Assembly: GCA_043228905.1 (NCBI GenBank)
Contig: JBHGNT010000014.1
Coordinates: forward strand, 1,612,001 to 1,676,000
Reading direction: 5' to 3'
Origin: Azolla caroliniana
Lineage: Eukaryota; Polypodiophyta
DNA: 64,000 nucleotides
Below are positions 21,503 through 32,121 of the stretch, piece by piece; positions within the stretch are counted from its first letter, which is position 1, and each line of letters opens with the position of its first letter. The translations under genes and the position numbers were made by a program. The notes beneath the pieces are model-generated. The model had not been told where the DNA came from and did not search any database. It was given only the letters and a program-made list of their open reading frames with translations.

Positions 21503-22381
21503 TCAGACGTCGTTGTCCGTGGCTAACCCGCCTCTGATTATGCAAGCCTCAATTATGCTTGCCGCCTCCCCTTCGTCATCGTTTCGGCCACCCGCCTTCC
21601 CGCTTGATGTTTTGGGCCACCGTGCCCCAAATCCTCCGCCCACTCTCGAAGTGGCGCTTCCCGCTCCGTAGTCATTGGCCTCATCCATGGTTGTCCATTC
21701 GCCACAAGATGAGAGGGTCGCTTGCTCCAGACCCTCTCCCATGTCGCCGTTGCACGCTCTTTCAGCCTCAACATAGGCCCCGTCCTCCACGCGTAGGGAC
21801 GCTTCTTCCTCCGCATCCCTCGATCCGCTTGGGCCCAACTCCGTAATAAGCCCTTCCTCGGCTTTGAACTTCACCTTCACGCTCTCGCACGCCTCCCATA
21901 CCAATGCCTCGAAGTCGTACTCCTCTGGTTCATCGCGTGTCAAGCTCTTTTCCGGCGGTGGTGTGTAGCCACCCACCGCCCTCTCTTTTCCGTCGCTTGC
22001 GGGCCAAGTCGTTGCCGACCGCTCCCCATCATATTGCCGGCATACCCACTTTGGTTTCGCGTATTCGTATGCCTCCATTAGAGCTCCCTTGAAGGACTCC
22101 CACGACTCATGAGCTTCTTGAAGCTCCTTGACCTCTTTATGCACCGATACGGCCGCCACTCGACGAAAATACTCTAGCCCCATCGCTTCGTCCACGCCCC
22201 ACTCCGTCATCTCGGCATCGTACGCTTCCAAGAACCTCGGGACATCGTCCCCGTTGAATCGGCCGACTCGATCGACCACCCTCTCGAAGGCTTGTTGAGC
22301 CGCATCTCGCCTCGCCTTTTTCCTTCGCGCATCCATTACGATCTTTGCCATCATCTCCTTGAAGTCGAAGTCTTCTTCCAT
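21503..22381 (-). CDS. Element 2 gag-like protein
   Basis: The ATG at 22381 (MEEDFDFKEMM) is chosen because the upstream frame starts only at a GTG inside the primer site. The region ERVVDRVGRFNGDDVPRFL and the following ALMEAYEY segment align in pattern with the gag N-terminal domain of elements 1 and 3. No zinc knuckle is visible. The rest is acidic. It ends at a TGA where the downstream repeats have an arginine (DVRTEAA), so this stop looks like a CGA-to-TGA change. Confidence 0.65.
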   Translation of the reverse strand: MEEDFDFKEMMAKIVMDARRKKARRDAAQQAFERVVDRVGRFNGDDVPRFLEAYDAEMTEWGVDEAMGLEYFRRVAAVSVHKEVKELQEAHESWESFKGALMEAYEYAKPKWVCRQYDGERSATTWPASDGKERAVGGYTPPPEKSLTRDEPEEYDFEALVWEACESVKVKFKAEEGLITELGPSGSRDAEEEASLRVEDGAYVEAERACNGDMGEGLEQATLSSCGEWTTMDEANDYGAGSATSRVGGGFGARWPKTSSGKAGGRNDDEGEAASIIEACIIRGGLATDNDV

Positions 22382-22403
22382 CTCCGTCCTCCCTTGCCGC
22401 CTC

Positions 22404-22421
22404 TTCACGTCGGGTTCACCA
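22404..22421 (-). promoter_or_regulatory. Element 2 primer-binding site
   Basis: On the minus strand it is TGGTGAACCCGACGTGAA, identical to element 1 and again four bases from the LTR. Confidence 0.8.
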
Positions 22422-22425
22422 AAGA

Positions 22426-22943
22426 TGTCGCGTTGTTACGGCCATGCCTGTAGAAGGGCGGGACCACGGGGGTCTTGGACTAGGGAGTAGAGGAGAAAGA
22501 ATAAGACACAAAATGGAAGCTTAGCTCAAGAGGAGGTGAGAAAGAATAAGACAATAACATAGAATAGACGGGGCAAGATGCTCAACAAGTTAGCTTAAGG
22601 AAACATAAACTCTTTACAACGGTGACCGCCATGGCCGCACCAAACGACTATAAGAAAACCCTAAAGGAAAACCCAAGAAGAAAACCCTAACCGAAACCCT
22701 AAAACCGAATAGGAAACCCTCGACCTAAGTGGTATGCCTCTCTCCCTCAAAATAGGCAACCCCCTCATAAGTGACCCCTCCCTTCCTTTTATAGCCCAAG
22801 GAGCGAGGGACCTTACAATGTGGGATAAAATTTCCCCTCTTATTTCTATACAGCATTTCCTAGTATACATGTGCACATGGTGCACACCACCGATTTGCCT
22901 ATTCCACCCCGGTTTCTGCCTATGGACGAAAATCTTCACAACA
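22426..22943 (-). repeat. Element 2 5' LTR
   Basis: This is the 518-bp partner of 18118-18635. It is followed by ACGT at 22944-22947. Confidence 0.9.
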
Positions 22944-22947
22944 ACGT

Positions 22948-23635
22948 TTATGTGACACGACACTACTAATGTTTCCAACCAAAAGAATGACAAATTATAT
23001 GAATCAATGGTTCCTCTTGTATTGAGGTGAATTACTATTGAAACGGTTTTCAATAGTAAGGTAAAAGTAATGTATCTCTCACATTCTTTATTTGTGGGTG
23101 AACGATTCGACAATTGGAAAATTCTACTTTGAAATGATTAGAAAGTTAGACATTGAAGGATTGACAAGCAATGTGACTATAAATATTTCGCCACCACAAG
23201 CTAATTATCCTTGTGATAGCTTTCCAATACCAAAATCAAAATCAAAGTGGCCCTTTGTTACTCTAAGAGATTTCTAGCATTGATTAGCTCATGTTAGGAC
23301 ACTTGGTCTATAAACCATGCTTTATATTTTTCTTACATGAGATTTCTAGGATTTATTGACCTCGTGTTAGGACACTTGTCTTATCTCTTAATAGATTTGT
23401 TTCCTCCACTAAACTCCCCACAAGTGTTTTCCCCTTGGATGGGCATGCAAATGTTCCCAAGACAAGAAGCAAGGGCTAAGCCCCACATCCACCGCATGGA
23501 GTAAGCAATATAATGTTGAAAGTAACAATATTTCTCTTGTGATAATGGCTCATACTTACTCTTACATCTCTCAAATAATTTGACAAAGTTAAACTAGAGC
23601 TAAGGTGATACAATATTCTTTTTTAGTAGGTTCTT
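22948..23635. other. AT-rich DNA between element 2 and a LINE
   Basis: A 61-codon open frame at 23092-23277 (+) has no recognisable domain. Nothing else could be supported here. Confidence 0.4.
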
Positions 23636-24094
23636 ATTTTTTTTATTTTTGATAATAAAGAGTCACCTTAGTATTAATGGAAAGATGCCCAAAGGCTACA
23701 AAGAACTCATACAATAAAATATAACCCTCATACCCAAATCAAACAACATGTTGAGTAGCCCTCACGCATGATCCTTTCAATATAGGGGGCGAAAAAAGCC
23801 ATCTTGGTGGAGCACATTTCCACTTTATTCTCTCCCCAAAAGAGGTGAAGACCTTTTCCTGTTTCCAAATTCTCGAAAATGTTGTTGCTTACGAAATACA
23901 ACCTTAGGCTCACTAGTTATTGCCTCATATTGACCTCTTAGAGTATGTAGGAGCATCAACTATATGCCCTTGACTAACTCAACAACATTCAGTTTGACTT
24001 TTAGAAATACACATTTACATATTGTCTTCCACAATACCCAAACTACTACATAAGATATCGTAGACCAAACCTTGTCCTCTTCCAAACAACAGAT
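23636..24094 (-). mobile_element. LINE, 3' part with A-rich tail
   Basis: On the minus strand the stretch ends with an ATACTAAGGTGACTC-type 3' UTR followed by an A-rich tail (plus-strand T/A tract near 23638-23652). Upstream the decayed coding sequence reads VWSTISYVVVWVLWKT, typical of the region after zf-RVT. It continues at 32638-34040 once the inserted LTR elements are removed. Confidence 0.65.
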
Positions 24095-24265
24095 TGTTGA
24101 CGGATAAGTGCCCTCCAATTTTTTAGGAATATGCCCCTCCTATGGGGGAGCCGATTGGTCGGATAGAGAGCCGACAATCGATGACAAAGGGGAGTCAACA
24201 TGGAGAGTCAACAATATAGAAAGTGATCCAAGTCGAAGACACGACTGACTAGTTGGGCCGACCGG
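24095..24265 (+). repeat. Copia-type solo LTR, left piece
   Basis: It begins TGTTGACGG and stops at the CCGG target of element 3. The right piece is 32122-32637. No primer site or polypurine tract flanks the joined LTR, so it is read as a solo LTR inserted in the LINE. Its flanks (CAGAT and CAACT) are not a clean duplication. Confidence 0.6.
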
Positions 24266-24537
24266 TGTTGTGGAGAAAACCATCCCTAGGCAGAATCAAA
24301 GAATGATGTGTGCGAACCGGCCCTTACACGCGGTGACAAGTTTTGTTGTAATGTACATATTTAGATACAAGTTGGCTGATGTGAATATCCTAGGTCGCAC
24401 GGATTTGTGTATCTGTGTGTGTGTGTGTGGAAGCACGACCATTGTCTTTCATGCTCCTACTCTTGATCGGTTATTCCTCGGTCCAAGACCCCTGTGGTCC
24501 CGCCTCGTTCTATACGCACGCGCGTAACAACACGACA
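24266..24537 (+). repeat. Element 3 5' LTR with internal deletion
   Basis: It is 272 bp against 667 bp for the 3' LTR. The sequences agree up to GCACGGATTTG and again from TGTATCTGTGTG, so about 395 bases are missing from the middle. Confidence 0.85.
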
Positions 24538-24541
24538 TCTT

Positions 24542-24559
24542 TGGTGAACTTGACGTGAA
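24542..24559 (+). promoter_or_regulatory. Element 3 primer-binding site
   Basis: It reads TGGTGAACTTGACGTGAA, four bases after the LTR. It differs from elements 1 and 2 at two bases. Confidence 0.75.
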
Positions 24560-24607
24560 CAGGCGGCAGAGGAATAGAAGGATGAGGGGAACGGAGCTTG
24601 CAGAAGC

Positions 24608-25560
24608 ATGGCTTCAACTGTAGATCGATTAGTGAGTGCGCGTGAAGGCACATGCGCGCTCAATAGGGCTATTGACGCAATCGTCGGCACGATAGGCCGG
24701 TTTGGTGGAAAAGATGCCACGAGCTACTTGGAGGCCTACCGAGCCGAAATGGTGATGAGGGACATTCCGGAAGACAGGCGACTAGCCGGATTCCCTGGGG
24801 TGGTGATGTCGGGCTTCCACGCGGAGGTGCTTGAGGTACGGTCTAAGACCCGGACCTGGGAAGAGTTTGAAGGTCGGCTTCTTGAGAAATACGGGCTTGA
24901 TGACGCGCTTCGGCTATTGAAGCGGGACTTCATGGAATGGGTGGAGACCCCCGAAAAGGGGAGAAACGTGTTGGTTCTCCTCCGGGAGTTTGAAGAATGC
25001 TTCGTGCGTCTTTCGGCGTTGGACCGGACCGTACTGGACACAAGTCATGTCCTATTATTTGTTAAATCGATGGACGTGAGGGACCGGGAGCAAGTGGGCC
25101 TCCTGCTGGAGACCGATGACGGGCTAATGGCCGATTGGGCCGTGGTGAAGAGAGTCTGCGGCTGTTTCGACAAACAGCGTGAGTGGGTAGATAAAGGCTC
25201 ATTGGGGGCGGGCTTTGTTGTGGCAAGGAAGCTCGAGGTACCCCCACCGGCACGAAGGGAGGAGACCTGAGGCTGGCTCGACTTCGATCGGCGTGGTCAA
25301 AGGCCCGTCTGGAGGAGCGGCTCTGGAGGAGCTGACTCAGATGGTGAGGGACCTCAAGATTGCACAGGCACGAAGGGACGGCGGCGAACTAGCCCGTGAC
25401 CAAAGGCATCAGGCTAGGCATCGGTGCTTGTGGTGCGACGCGCTCGGCCATGCCTGAAAGGACGGCGGGGACTTCGCCGAAGCGATAAGGGCCAACGTGG
25501 TGTACTTGTGGAATGGGCGGTTACATGCTAGCGAAACCCGGAGGGCCCTGGATTTGAACG
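24608..25560 (+). pseudogene. Element 3 gag
   Basis: An open frame of 220 codons (24608-25270) carries the gag domain: IDAIVGTIGRFGGKDATSYL, then WEEFEGRLLEKYGL, then a DFMEWVETPEKG segment shared with element 1. After a TGA and a change of frame, 25215-25457 encodes a half-ruined zinc knuckle. CLWCDALGHA is followed by a TGA where the knuckle should continue, and the last cysteine is replaced. The capsid part is well preserved compared with pol. Confidence 0.75.
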
Positions 25561-25722
25561 TCAGATGAGGGGGGATGAAACGGCTGATGAGGAAGCGGCG
25601 GCTCGCCACGCAGAGACCATCCACTACTCAGCGTCGGCGGGAATCTGGGTGGGGAGTGATGAAGTCCGGAAAACAAAGGACTCCGGGTTCTGGCCGTTGA
25701 TGCTGGAAGGCCTAACCGGCGT

Positions 25723-26421
25723 ATGGCTAAGGAAAGAGGAAGCGGACTACGCGGGAGAAGGGTCTGGGAGGTAACTGGGTGGAGTAACCCGGTCAAAGAG
25801 AAGACAGGCTTCGTGGAAGCCGCGTGCCAAAACTACGAGGTTCTGGTGGAAGACAAGCGCGCGGGAAAGACCAGGGGGGCTGGACCCTCACAAGGGTATG
25901 AGACCCGTTTCGGGCCGAAGCAGAATGATGTCGGTGCATCCGGCGCACCGGACAAGACTAAGAAGGCCAGTTACTGGTTGAACATAGAGATCGAAAGGAC
26001 CACGGACCTACGAAAGGTCCTGGAGGAACGGATCCTCGAGAACAAAGTGGAGTTGTCGCTGAGGGAGGTGCTCGGTATCGCCAAGAAGGAGTTGCACGAC
26101 TCCATTGTAGACTTGGTGAAGCGGAAAAGGCTTTCGATGAAGCCGGAGCCGGAGAAGCCGGTGGAGGTGCGAACGACGCACCTAGAAGACATGGCCCTGG
26201 AAGACGAGTTGGCGGAAAGCCACTACTCGAGGCTACATTGGGCTAGGGCCACTACGGAAACCCCTGTTTGGATCGGGGACGTCCAGCAGCCGGTGGTGGC
26301 ATTGGTAGACCACGGTTTAGAGGTAAACTTGATGTCCATGGACTTCTACAAGAAGGGAAAGTGGCCAATCAACACCAAGCACTCCGGAACGATAGTCAAG
26401 GCATGGGGACGTGATAGTTAG
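25723..26421 (+). pseudogene. Element 3 protease region
   Basis: It contains RATTETPVWIGD and ALVDHGLEVNLMS, the D-H-G variant of the aspartic protease site also seen in element 1 (here with L in place of S). The frame ends at a TAG (about 26419-26421) just after KGKWPINTKHSG. The second half of the protease is disrupted. Confidence 0.75.
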
Positions 26422-26607
26422 GACACTCCGGAAAAACCCCACACATGTACAATAGGCAGAAGAACCTGTAACATAGGTAGGAAGTTTTGGTTCTCCGACA
26501 GCAGAGGTTGTACAATAGCCGGCGTCGTTGGCCGGGAGAAGAAGCGGGCAGAAGAGCGACTCAGGGCATGCAGAGTCCTCGTCCCTGAAGAGGAAATTGG
26601 CGGTGCC

Positions 26608-27756
26608 GTGGAGGCGGTCTCCTTCGATTACACCTTGGAGGAATTATGTGAGGTTGTCGAGGGAGGCCTTAGTGAAGACCGATTGATTCTGGTATGTTTG
26701 GAAAAGATGTACGGAGTCATCACCGACTTCGGTAGAGGACTCGAGTCGGATCGGACGATCCGAGTGGATACGAAGTACAAAACTATGGACCAGAAGGTGC
26801 GACCAGTCGCGGCACCCTTGCCGGAGGGCAGCGAGTTACGGATGAAAGGGGTCGCGTCAGACCCAAGTTTACGAGATCCGGCAGGCATAGGACACCGATT
26901 CACCGACATAACGCTACAAGAGCTCAAGGTCGGTGGGGGTGGCTTTCTACTGCCTGCGGAGGAAGACCGGTTTCGGAGAATGCTCAAGAGGCACGGAAAG
27001 GCCTTCGCATTCTCGTTGGAGGAGATCGGGTTTGGAGACCCGATGATTGTGGAACCAATGGTGATCTTCACGGTACCGCATGTACCGTGGAATCTCAAAC
27101 CGAATCCAGTACCCAGAGCTCACATCCTGAAGCTAATGGAGCTACTGAAAGATAAGGTGGATATGGGCATCCTCAAACCGTCGGGTGCCCCGTATTCTAA
27201 TCGGTGGTTTACCATGCCCAAGAAGAACGGCACACTGCGCTTCATTCAAGACTTGCAACCGGTCAACAAGGTGACCATTCGGAATGCAGGAATCAGACCG
27301 ATCATAGACGAGTTGGCGGAGGCCTTCGCCGGAAGGTCAATTTACTCGGTCGGTGATCTGTACTCGGGATACGATCAGTTCCAGCTAGCCGTGGAGAGCA
27401 GGGACATTACGACGATGCAGACTCCTCTCGGCCTAGTACAGATGTGTACCCTTCTGCAAGGAGGGACGAAATCGGTAGCCCACATGGTGAATGCAATGAA
27501 CAAAGTGCTAAGGGATTGTATCCCGGACATCACCATGTCATTCTGAGACGACATCCCGATCAAAGGATACTCGGTGGAGGATCAGGATGAGACAATCGGA
27601 CCGGACGGATGCCGGAAGTTCGTGGTGGACCACGTCGATGACTGCGAGAAGGTGCTGCAAAGACTAGAGGGCGCGAGGCTCACCTTCTCCGGGGAAAAAT
27701 CGGCCTTTGGGCAATCGGAGATCATGGTCGTCGGACACCTATGTGGGCCAAGATAG
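26608..27756 (+). pseudogene. Element 3 reverse transcriptase
   Basis: A frame of 312 codons contains the RT fingers (WFTMPKKNGTLRFIQDL), YSGYDQFQLAVES and MVNAMNKVLRDC. A TGA at 27544-27546 falls exactly in the catalytic box, where element 1 reads FLDDIP, leaving F-stop-DDIP. The thumb region continues to about 27756 (RRLEGARLTFSGEKSAF-type sequence) and ends in a further stop or frameshift. Confidence 0.85.
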
Positions 27757-28517
27757 AGGTCATCTCCGCGATGAAGCGCGACTGCAAATCGGTCATAGAA
27801 GTCCGGAGATTCTTGGGAGCATGCACGTTCTACCATATCTGGATCCCGCATTACGCCCACGTCGCGGAGCCGCTCTATGGATTGCTGAAGAAAGGGCGTA
27901 AATTCAAGTGGTGGGAGGACCATACAGAGTCGATCCGGAAAATGAAAGAAGCACTTGCTGCGGCGCCGACACTCCGGAAAGTGGTCTACGGTAAAGACAT
28001 TCCGATTTACGTGACCATAAGCACAAGTTCGACCGGAATCAGATGGGTGATCAACCAGGAGGATGAGAATGGCACGAGGTTCCCCATTTGGTTCGGCGCA
28101 AAAGTCCTCAGTGAACGACAGCGAGGGTACGCCCAGGTTAAACACGAACTTTGGGGTATCGTTTCGGTGGTCAAGGCCGACAAAGACTACCTGATCGGGA
28201 TGGAGGTGATAATCGAGACGGACTGCCTGTCGATTCTCGGTATGGTTTCTGGATGCGCGACGCCGGACCTGGCAATGCTCAGGTGGATAGCGTACATCAA
28301 GTCCCTGAATCCGGAAATACGACACATTTCCGAAAAGGACAACGCCATGGCCGACATGCTTTCGAGGGTGAGATTCGATGATGAGGACAACATGGTTTCG
28401 GAGGACGAAGAAGTCAGCATGGACTTCTTTGAGACGACTTACATAACAACAAGGAAGAGGATCACTCCGGCACTTAACGAGTTTGACGAGAGCAAGTACG
28501 ACGGGGAGTGGCTCTAG
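27741..28517 (+). pseudogene. Element 3 connection and RNase H
   Basis: An open frame of 258 codons includes VRRFLGACTFYHIW, an RNase H with TSSTGIRWVINQ and ETDCLSILGMVSG, and the KDNAMADMLSRV end. It closes at a TAG before the integrase zinc domain. Confidence 0.8.
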
Positions 28518-28538
28518 ATTGGCGGGTTCCTGAAGACA

Positions 28539-29851
28539 ATGACACCGAACGTGGCTTGGACGAAGGAAGAGACCAACCAGATTTGGAAGAAAGCGTACCG
28601 ATTCTTCCTATGGGATGGGTGCATATGGAAGCACCCGAAGAAGAGAAACGGCATCCCGCTCCGGGTTGTGGCGAAGAAAGAGGAACAGGTGGAACTGCTG
28701 ACGGCGTACCACAAGAGTCCTTGGGCCGGACACTGCGGGATGTGGGCCACATTCAAGAAGTTGAAGGGGAAGTACTGGTGGCCGGGACTATACCGGGACA
28801 TGCATCAGTTCGTGACGGCTTGCAAAAGCTGTCAGATGCACTCCATAGTTCGAGATCGGGACGAGCTCCACCCGACCTACCCTCCGACCGTCCACTTCAA
28901 CTGGATGGTGGATCTGGTGACGATGCCGATGGGGGTAGGGCAGATGCGATATCTGGTGCTGGCTTGGGAGGACCTGACGAACCAGGTGGAAAGTCGAGCA
29001 TTGCCGAACACAAAGACCGCGGATGTGTGCCGATTTCTGATCGAAGAAGTGGTATGCCGGTACGGGTGCGTAGGAAAGATCGTAGCCGACCGTGGAGAAC
29101 TGGACACACAGGAGGTTGAAGAGTTGTTTGACTGGCTAGGGGTTAAACTCTCGCTCACCACGGCATACAATCCGAAGGCAAACGGGAACGTGGAACACGG
29201 ACATGGGACGATCGTCAAAGCGTTAGTGCGGGCATGTGGAGGCGAAGTCGGAAATTGGCTGCGGCTCTTATCCTATGCGTTGTGGGCCGACCGAACTACG
29301 CACAGTTCGGTAATCAGGTTCATGCCAACGGAGCTGATGTACGGGAAGAAGCCATTCATGCAAATGGAGCGAACGATCTCCTCATGGGCCACGGTGGATT
29401 GGAGAGACGAGATGAGCCGGGAGGAGTTGTTAGCGGTGCGGATCCGACAGCTTGAGTGAAGACCAGAGGATGTGGAACGAGCCGCGGAAAAGCTGCGGGC
29501 CGCGAGGGTAAAGAACAAGGGGAGATTTGATCGGACTCACTGACTAAGGTCGAAGAAAATCGAGGAAGGCGACTGGGTTCTGGTATATGACAGTAGCCTC
29601 GACAACCAGCACAAGGCGTTGCGGAAGTTCACAAGGAGGTGGTTCGGGCCTTACATGGTGACAAGCGCCAACGACAACGGGACCTACCATCTCGCGGAGC
29701 TTGACGGGACGAGGATGGCAGTACCGGTGGCCGGGAAAAGGATCAAAGCGTTGAAAAAGCGGCACGAGGATGAACCGGAACCGGACCCGGACGACTTGGA
29801 TAGTGAGGACGACTGGTTCGGAGCGATTGGCGATCCGGAGGACGAAGGGTA
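28539..29851 (+). pseudogene. Element 3 integrase
   Basis: An open frame of 306 codons has the HHCC domain (HKSPWAGHCG, then CKSC), the core MVDLVTMPMG, VADRGELDT and a PKANGNVEHGHG region. A TGA at about 29457 interrupts the C-terminal domain. That domain resumes at about 29619 with FGPYMVTSANDNGTYHL and an acidic tail ending at 29851. Confidence 0.85.
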
Positions 29852-29943
29852 AGCGTGGGCCGGTCTTCTCCGGCAAGAGTCTATTTTGGCGCATACCGAT
29901 GGATGCGCGGTGTCGCGAAAATACGATGAGGATACGTGAACGT

Positions 29944-31435
29944 TGAGGCAAGACCCCAGGGCCTTTGACTAAAGGATATCAAATTCGTGTATTTATGTAC
30001 TAAGAATTAACTGAAATGAGAAAGATTAACAAATTTCATTAACAAGTAGAAAGAAAGATTACAATTAATCCCAAGATTGGGATTACAAAAAGTTTGCTAA
30101 TGGAGATGGCTAGAGTAATAGATTAGAGGAAATTAAGATATGAATTCTATAGAAAATTAGGGTTTTTGGCTTTGATAAGAGATTATGGTTTTATGAGTTG
30201 AATAGCTTCCGTATGGAAATTTAGGGTTATGAGTAAGATATGGCTTCCGTAAGGAAATTAGGGTTTACTTGAGAGATATGGCTTCGATAAGATAGGGGAG
30301 TTAGGAAGGAAAAGAAAAACAATATAATATATGGAGAGAGCATGAGTGTAGGAAGAAAATGGAATTTTATATGGAGTTCTCCCTTGATCATCTGCATGTC
30401 CACCTTTTGTTGCATGGCCTCTGCTTTTAGTTGCTTAGCTTTTTCTTTTAGTTGCATCGCTTTTTCGTTTAGTTGCATGTGACGGTCCACATGACCTTTA
30501 CTTTTTGCATGCACTCCAACTTTAGTTGCTTGCGTCCACATGACCTTTACTTTAGTTCTCTTCACTTTACTTTAGTTTGTTGCATGATCCAATCTTCCGT
30601 CCGTCCGCGTCCAACCTCGTCCGGTAGCCAGTTCCGCCCGATCACCGAATCCCTCGCCAACCGGTTCCATTTTGCTTGCCGGTCGGTTCCGGTTTTGCTT
30701 ACCGGCTGGTTTCTGGATTTGCTTACCGACCGGTTCGGTTTTGCTTGCCGGCTAGTTCCGGTTTTCTTGCGGGCCAGTTCCGGTTTGCTTGCCGGTTCCG
30801 GTTTTGCTTACCGGCCGGTTTTTGGATTTGCTTATCGACTGGTTTCCGGATTTTTACCGGCCGGTTCCGGTTTGCTTGCCGGCTTGTTCCGGTTTGCTTG
30901 CCGGTTCTAGTTTTGCTTACCGGCCGGTTTCCGATTTTGCTTACCGGCCGGTTTCTGGATTTGCGTATCGACCGGTTTCCAAATTTGCTTACCAGCCGGT
31001 TTCCAGATTTGCTTGCCGGCCGGTTCCAGTTCCGGTTCCGGTTTGGTTGCCGGTTCTAATTCTAGTTTGCTTGCTGGTTCCGGTTCCGGTTCCGATTTTG
31101 CTTACCAGCCGGTTTCCGGATTTTGGGAACTTGGCCACCATCATCCATCAAGACAAAGTGGTCAAAGTGCTCTTAGCACAAATGAAAAATGAGGGAGCTC
31201 AAGGTGCTTATATAGACAGGGCCTTAACTTTCCTATCTATGTGGGATAGTTCTAATTTCCCTATTTTTTCAAACTTCATTTTCACATAACTTGATATGTA
31301 TTTCTCCATTTTGTATTTAGTAAAATACGTTTTGAAGTTCTTGAGTATATCCATCTTTCTATAGTAAGCTACTAATCTAATCTATAATAATTATTTCATT
31401 ATTTTTTTACATAGTGTGTGAAGATTCACACGACA
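29944..31435 (-). mobile_element. Solo LTR inside element 3
   Basis: This TGAGGC...CGACA block lies between pol and the polypurine tract of element 3. Its right end (AGTGTGTGAAGATTCACACG) resembles the element 1 LTR end, and its left end resembles the TTGGACTAGG region of elements 1 and 2. It is probably a minus-oriented solo LTR of the same superfamily. Flanks are ACGT (left) and ACGG (right). No primer site or gene lies inside. Confidence 0.55.
30600..31120. repeat. CCGGTT-rich minisatellite
   Basis: Imperfect units built on TTGCTTACCGGCCGGTTTC, about 24-50 bp, are repeated at least fifteen times within the solo LTR. Open frames across it (for example 30676-31059) are a by-product of the repeat and encode nothing recognisable. 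Confidence 0.8.
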
Positions 31436-31454
31436 ACGGTTAGGTGGGGGCGGA

Positions 31455-32121
31455 TGTCGTGGAGAAAACCGTCCCTAGGCGGAATCGGAGAATGATGTGT
31501 GCGAAAAGGCCCTTACATGTGGGCACAAGTTTTGTTGTAATGTACATATTCAGATACAAGTCGGCTGATGTGAATATCCTAGGTTGCACAGATTTGATAG
31601 GTAGGAGATCGAGGCATATCTCTGTCCTTTCGGATAGAGAATAAAGATGATGTAATGGCCTCCCTCCTTGGGCTATAAAAGAGAGGGAGAGGAATGGGAA
31701 AAGGGGATCACTTTTGTCGAGGACGAAGTGCTGTCGGACTGGGACCGAGCTCTTCTCCTCCGTCTTTCTCTGTATTTGCTCTGTGCAGGTTTTCGGGAGG
31801 CTAACTCTACCCCGTGGACCACCCGAGTGCTTTCGGAAGAGTCTCCATCTTGCTCTTCTGTGTGCGTGTGCATAGGCATACGAGATTTGTCGCTCACTGG
31901 CCTGTTGGTTGTAACCCCTTTTTCATCAGAATATATATGTACACATACGATTCATCTCGTTTCCGTTGTTTCATTCGGTTGCGGTTTCTATGTATCTGTG
32001 TGTGTGCGTGTGGAAGCGCGGCCGTTGTCTTTCTTGCTCCTACTCCTGATCTATTATTCCTCGGTCCAAGACCCCCTGTGGTCCCGCCTTGTTCTATACG
32101 CACGCACGTAACAACGCGACA
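31455..32121 (+). repeat. Element 3 3' LTR
   Basis: The 667-bp TGTCGTGG...CGACA repeat follows the polypurine tract AGGTGGGGGCGGA (31442-31454). It contains a PPT-proximal GAGAAAACC block shared with the 5' LTR, and its termini match the LTR of element 2. Confidence 0.9.

Larger units (their letters stand above)
18118..22943 (-). mobile_element. Non-autonomous Gypsy element 2 (gag-like ORF, no pol)
   Basis: The element has LTRs at 18118-18635 and 22426-22943, both 518 bp, and the 4-bp target duplication ACGT (18114-18117 and 22944-22947). The primer site and polypurine tract match those of elements 1 and 3. Its LTR ends closely resemble those of element 3. The 3.8-kb interior carries a gag-like domain and a long unknown reading frame. 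No protease, RT, RNase H or integrase motif was found on either strand. It fits the published class of terminal-repeat elements with a GAG domain (TR-GAG). Confidence 0.85.
24266..32121 (+). mobile_element. Ty3/Gypsy element 3, full length but decayed
   Basis: It has LTRs at 24266-24537 (internally deleted) and 31455-32121, and the 4-bp target duplication CCGG (24262-24265, 32122-32125). It has the same primer site, spacing and polypurine tract as elements 1 and 2. gag, protease, RT, RNase H and integrase are recognisable on the plus strand, but each is broken by stops. A 1.5-kb solo LTR sits between the end of pol and the polypurine tract. Confidence 0.9.

Noticed and set aside
20553-21671. 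Long open frame of about 372 codons on the plus strand of element 2
   Set aside because: It lies antisense to the gag-linked repeat frame. It is P/S/T-rich low-complexity sequence produced by high GC, with no domain or regulatory signals in its orientation.
30473-31289. Open frames of 127-166 codons across the CCGGTT array
   Set aside because: They are by-products of a minisatellite whose units lack stops. The translations are simple repeats with no domain.
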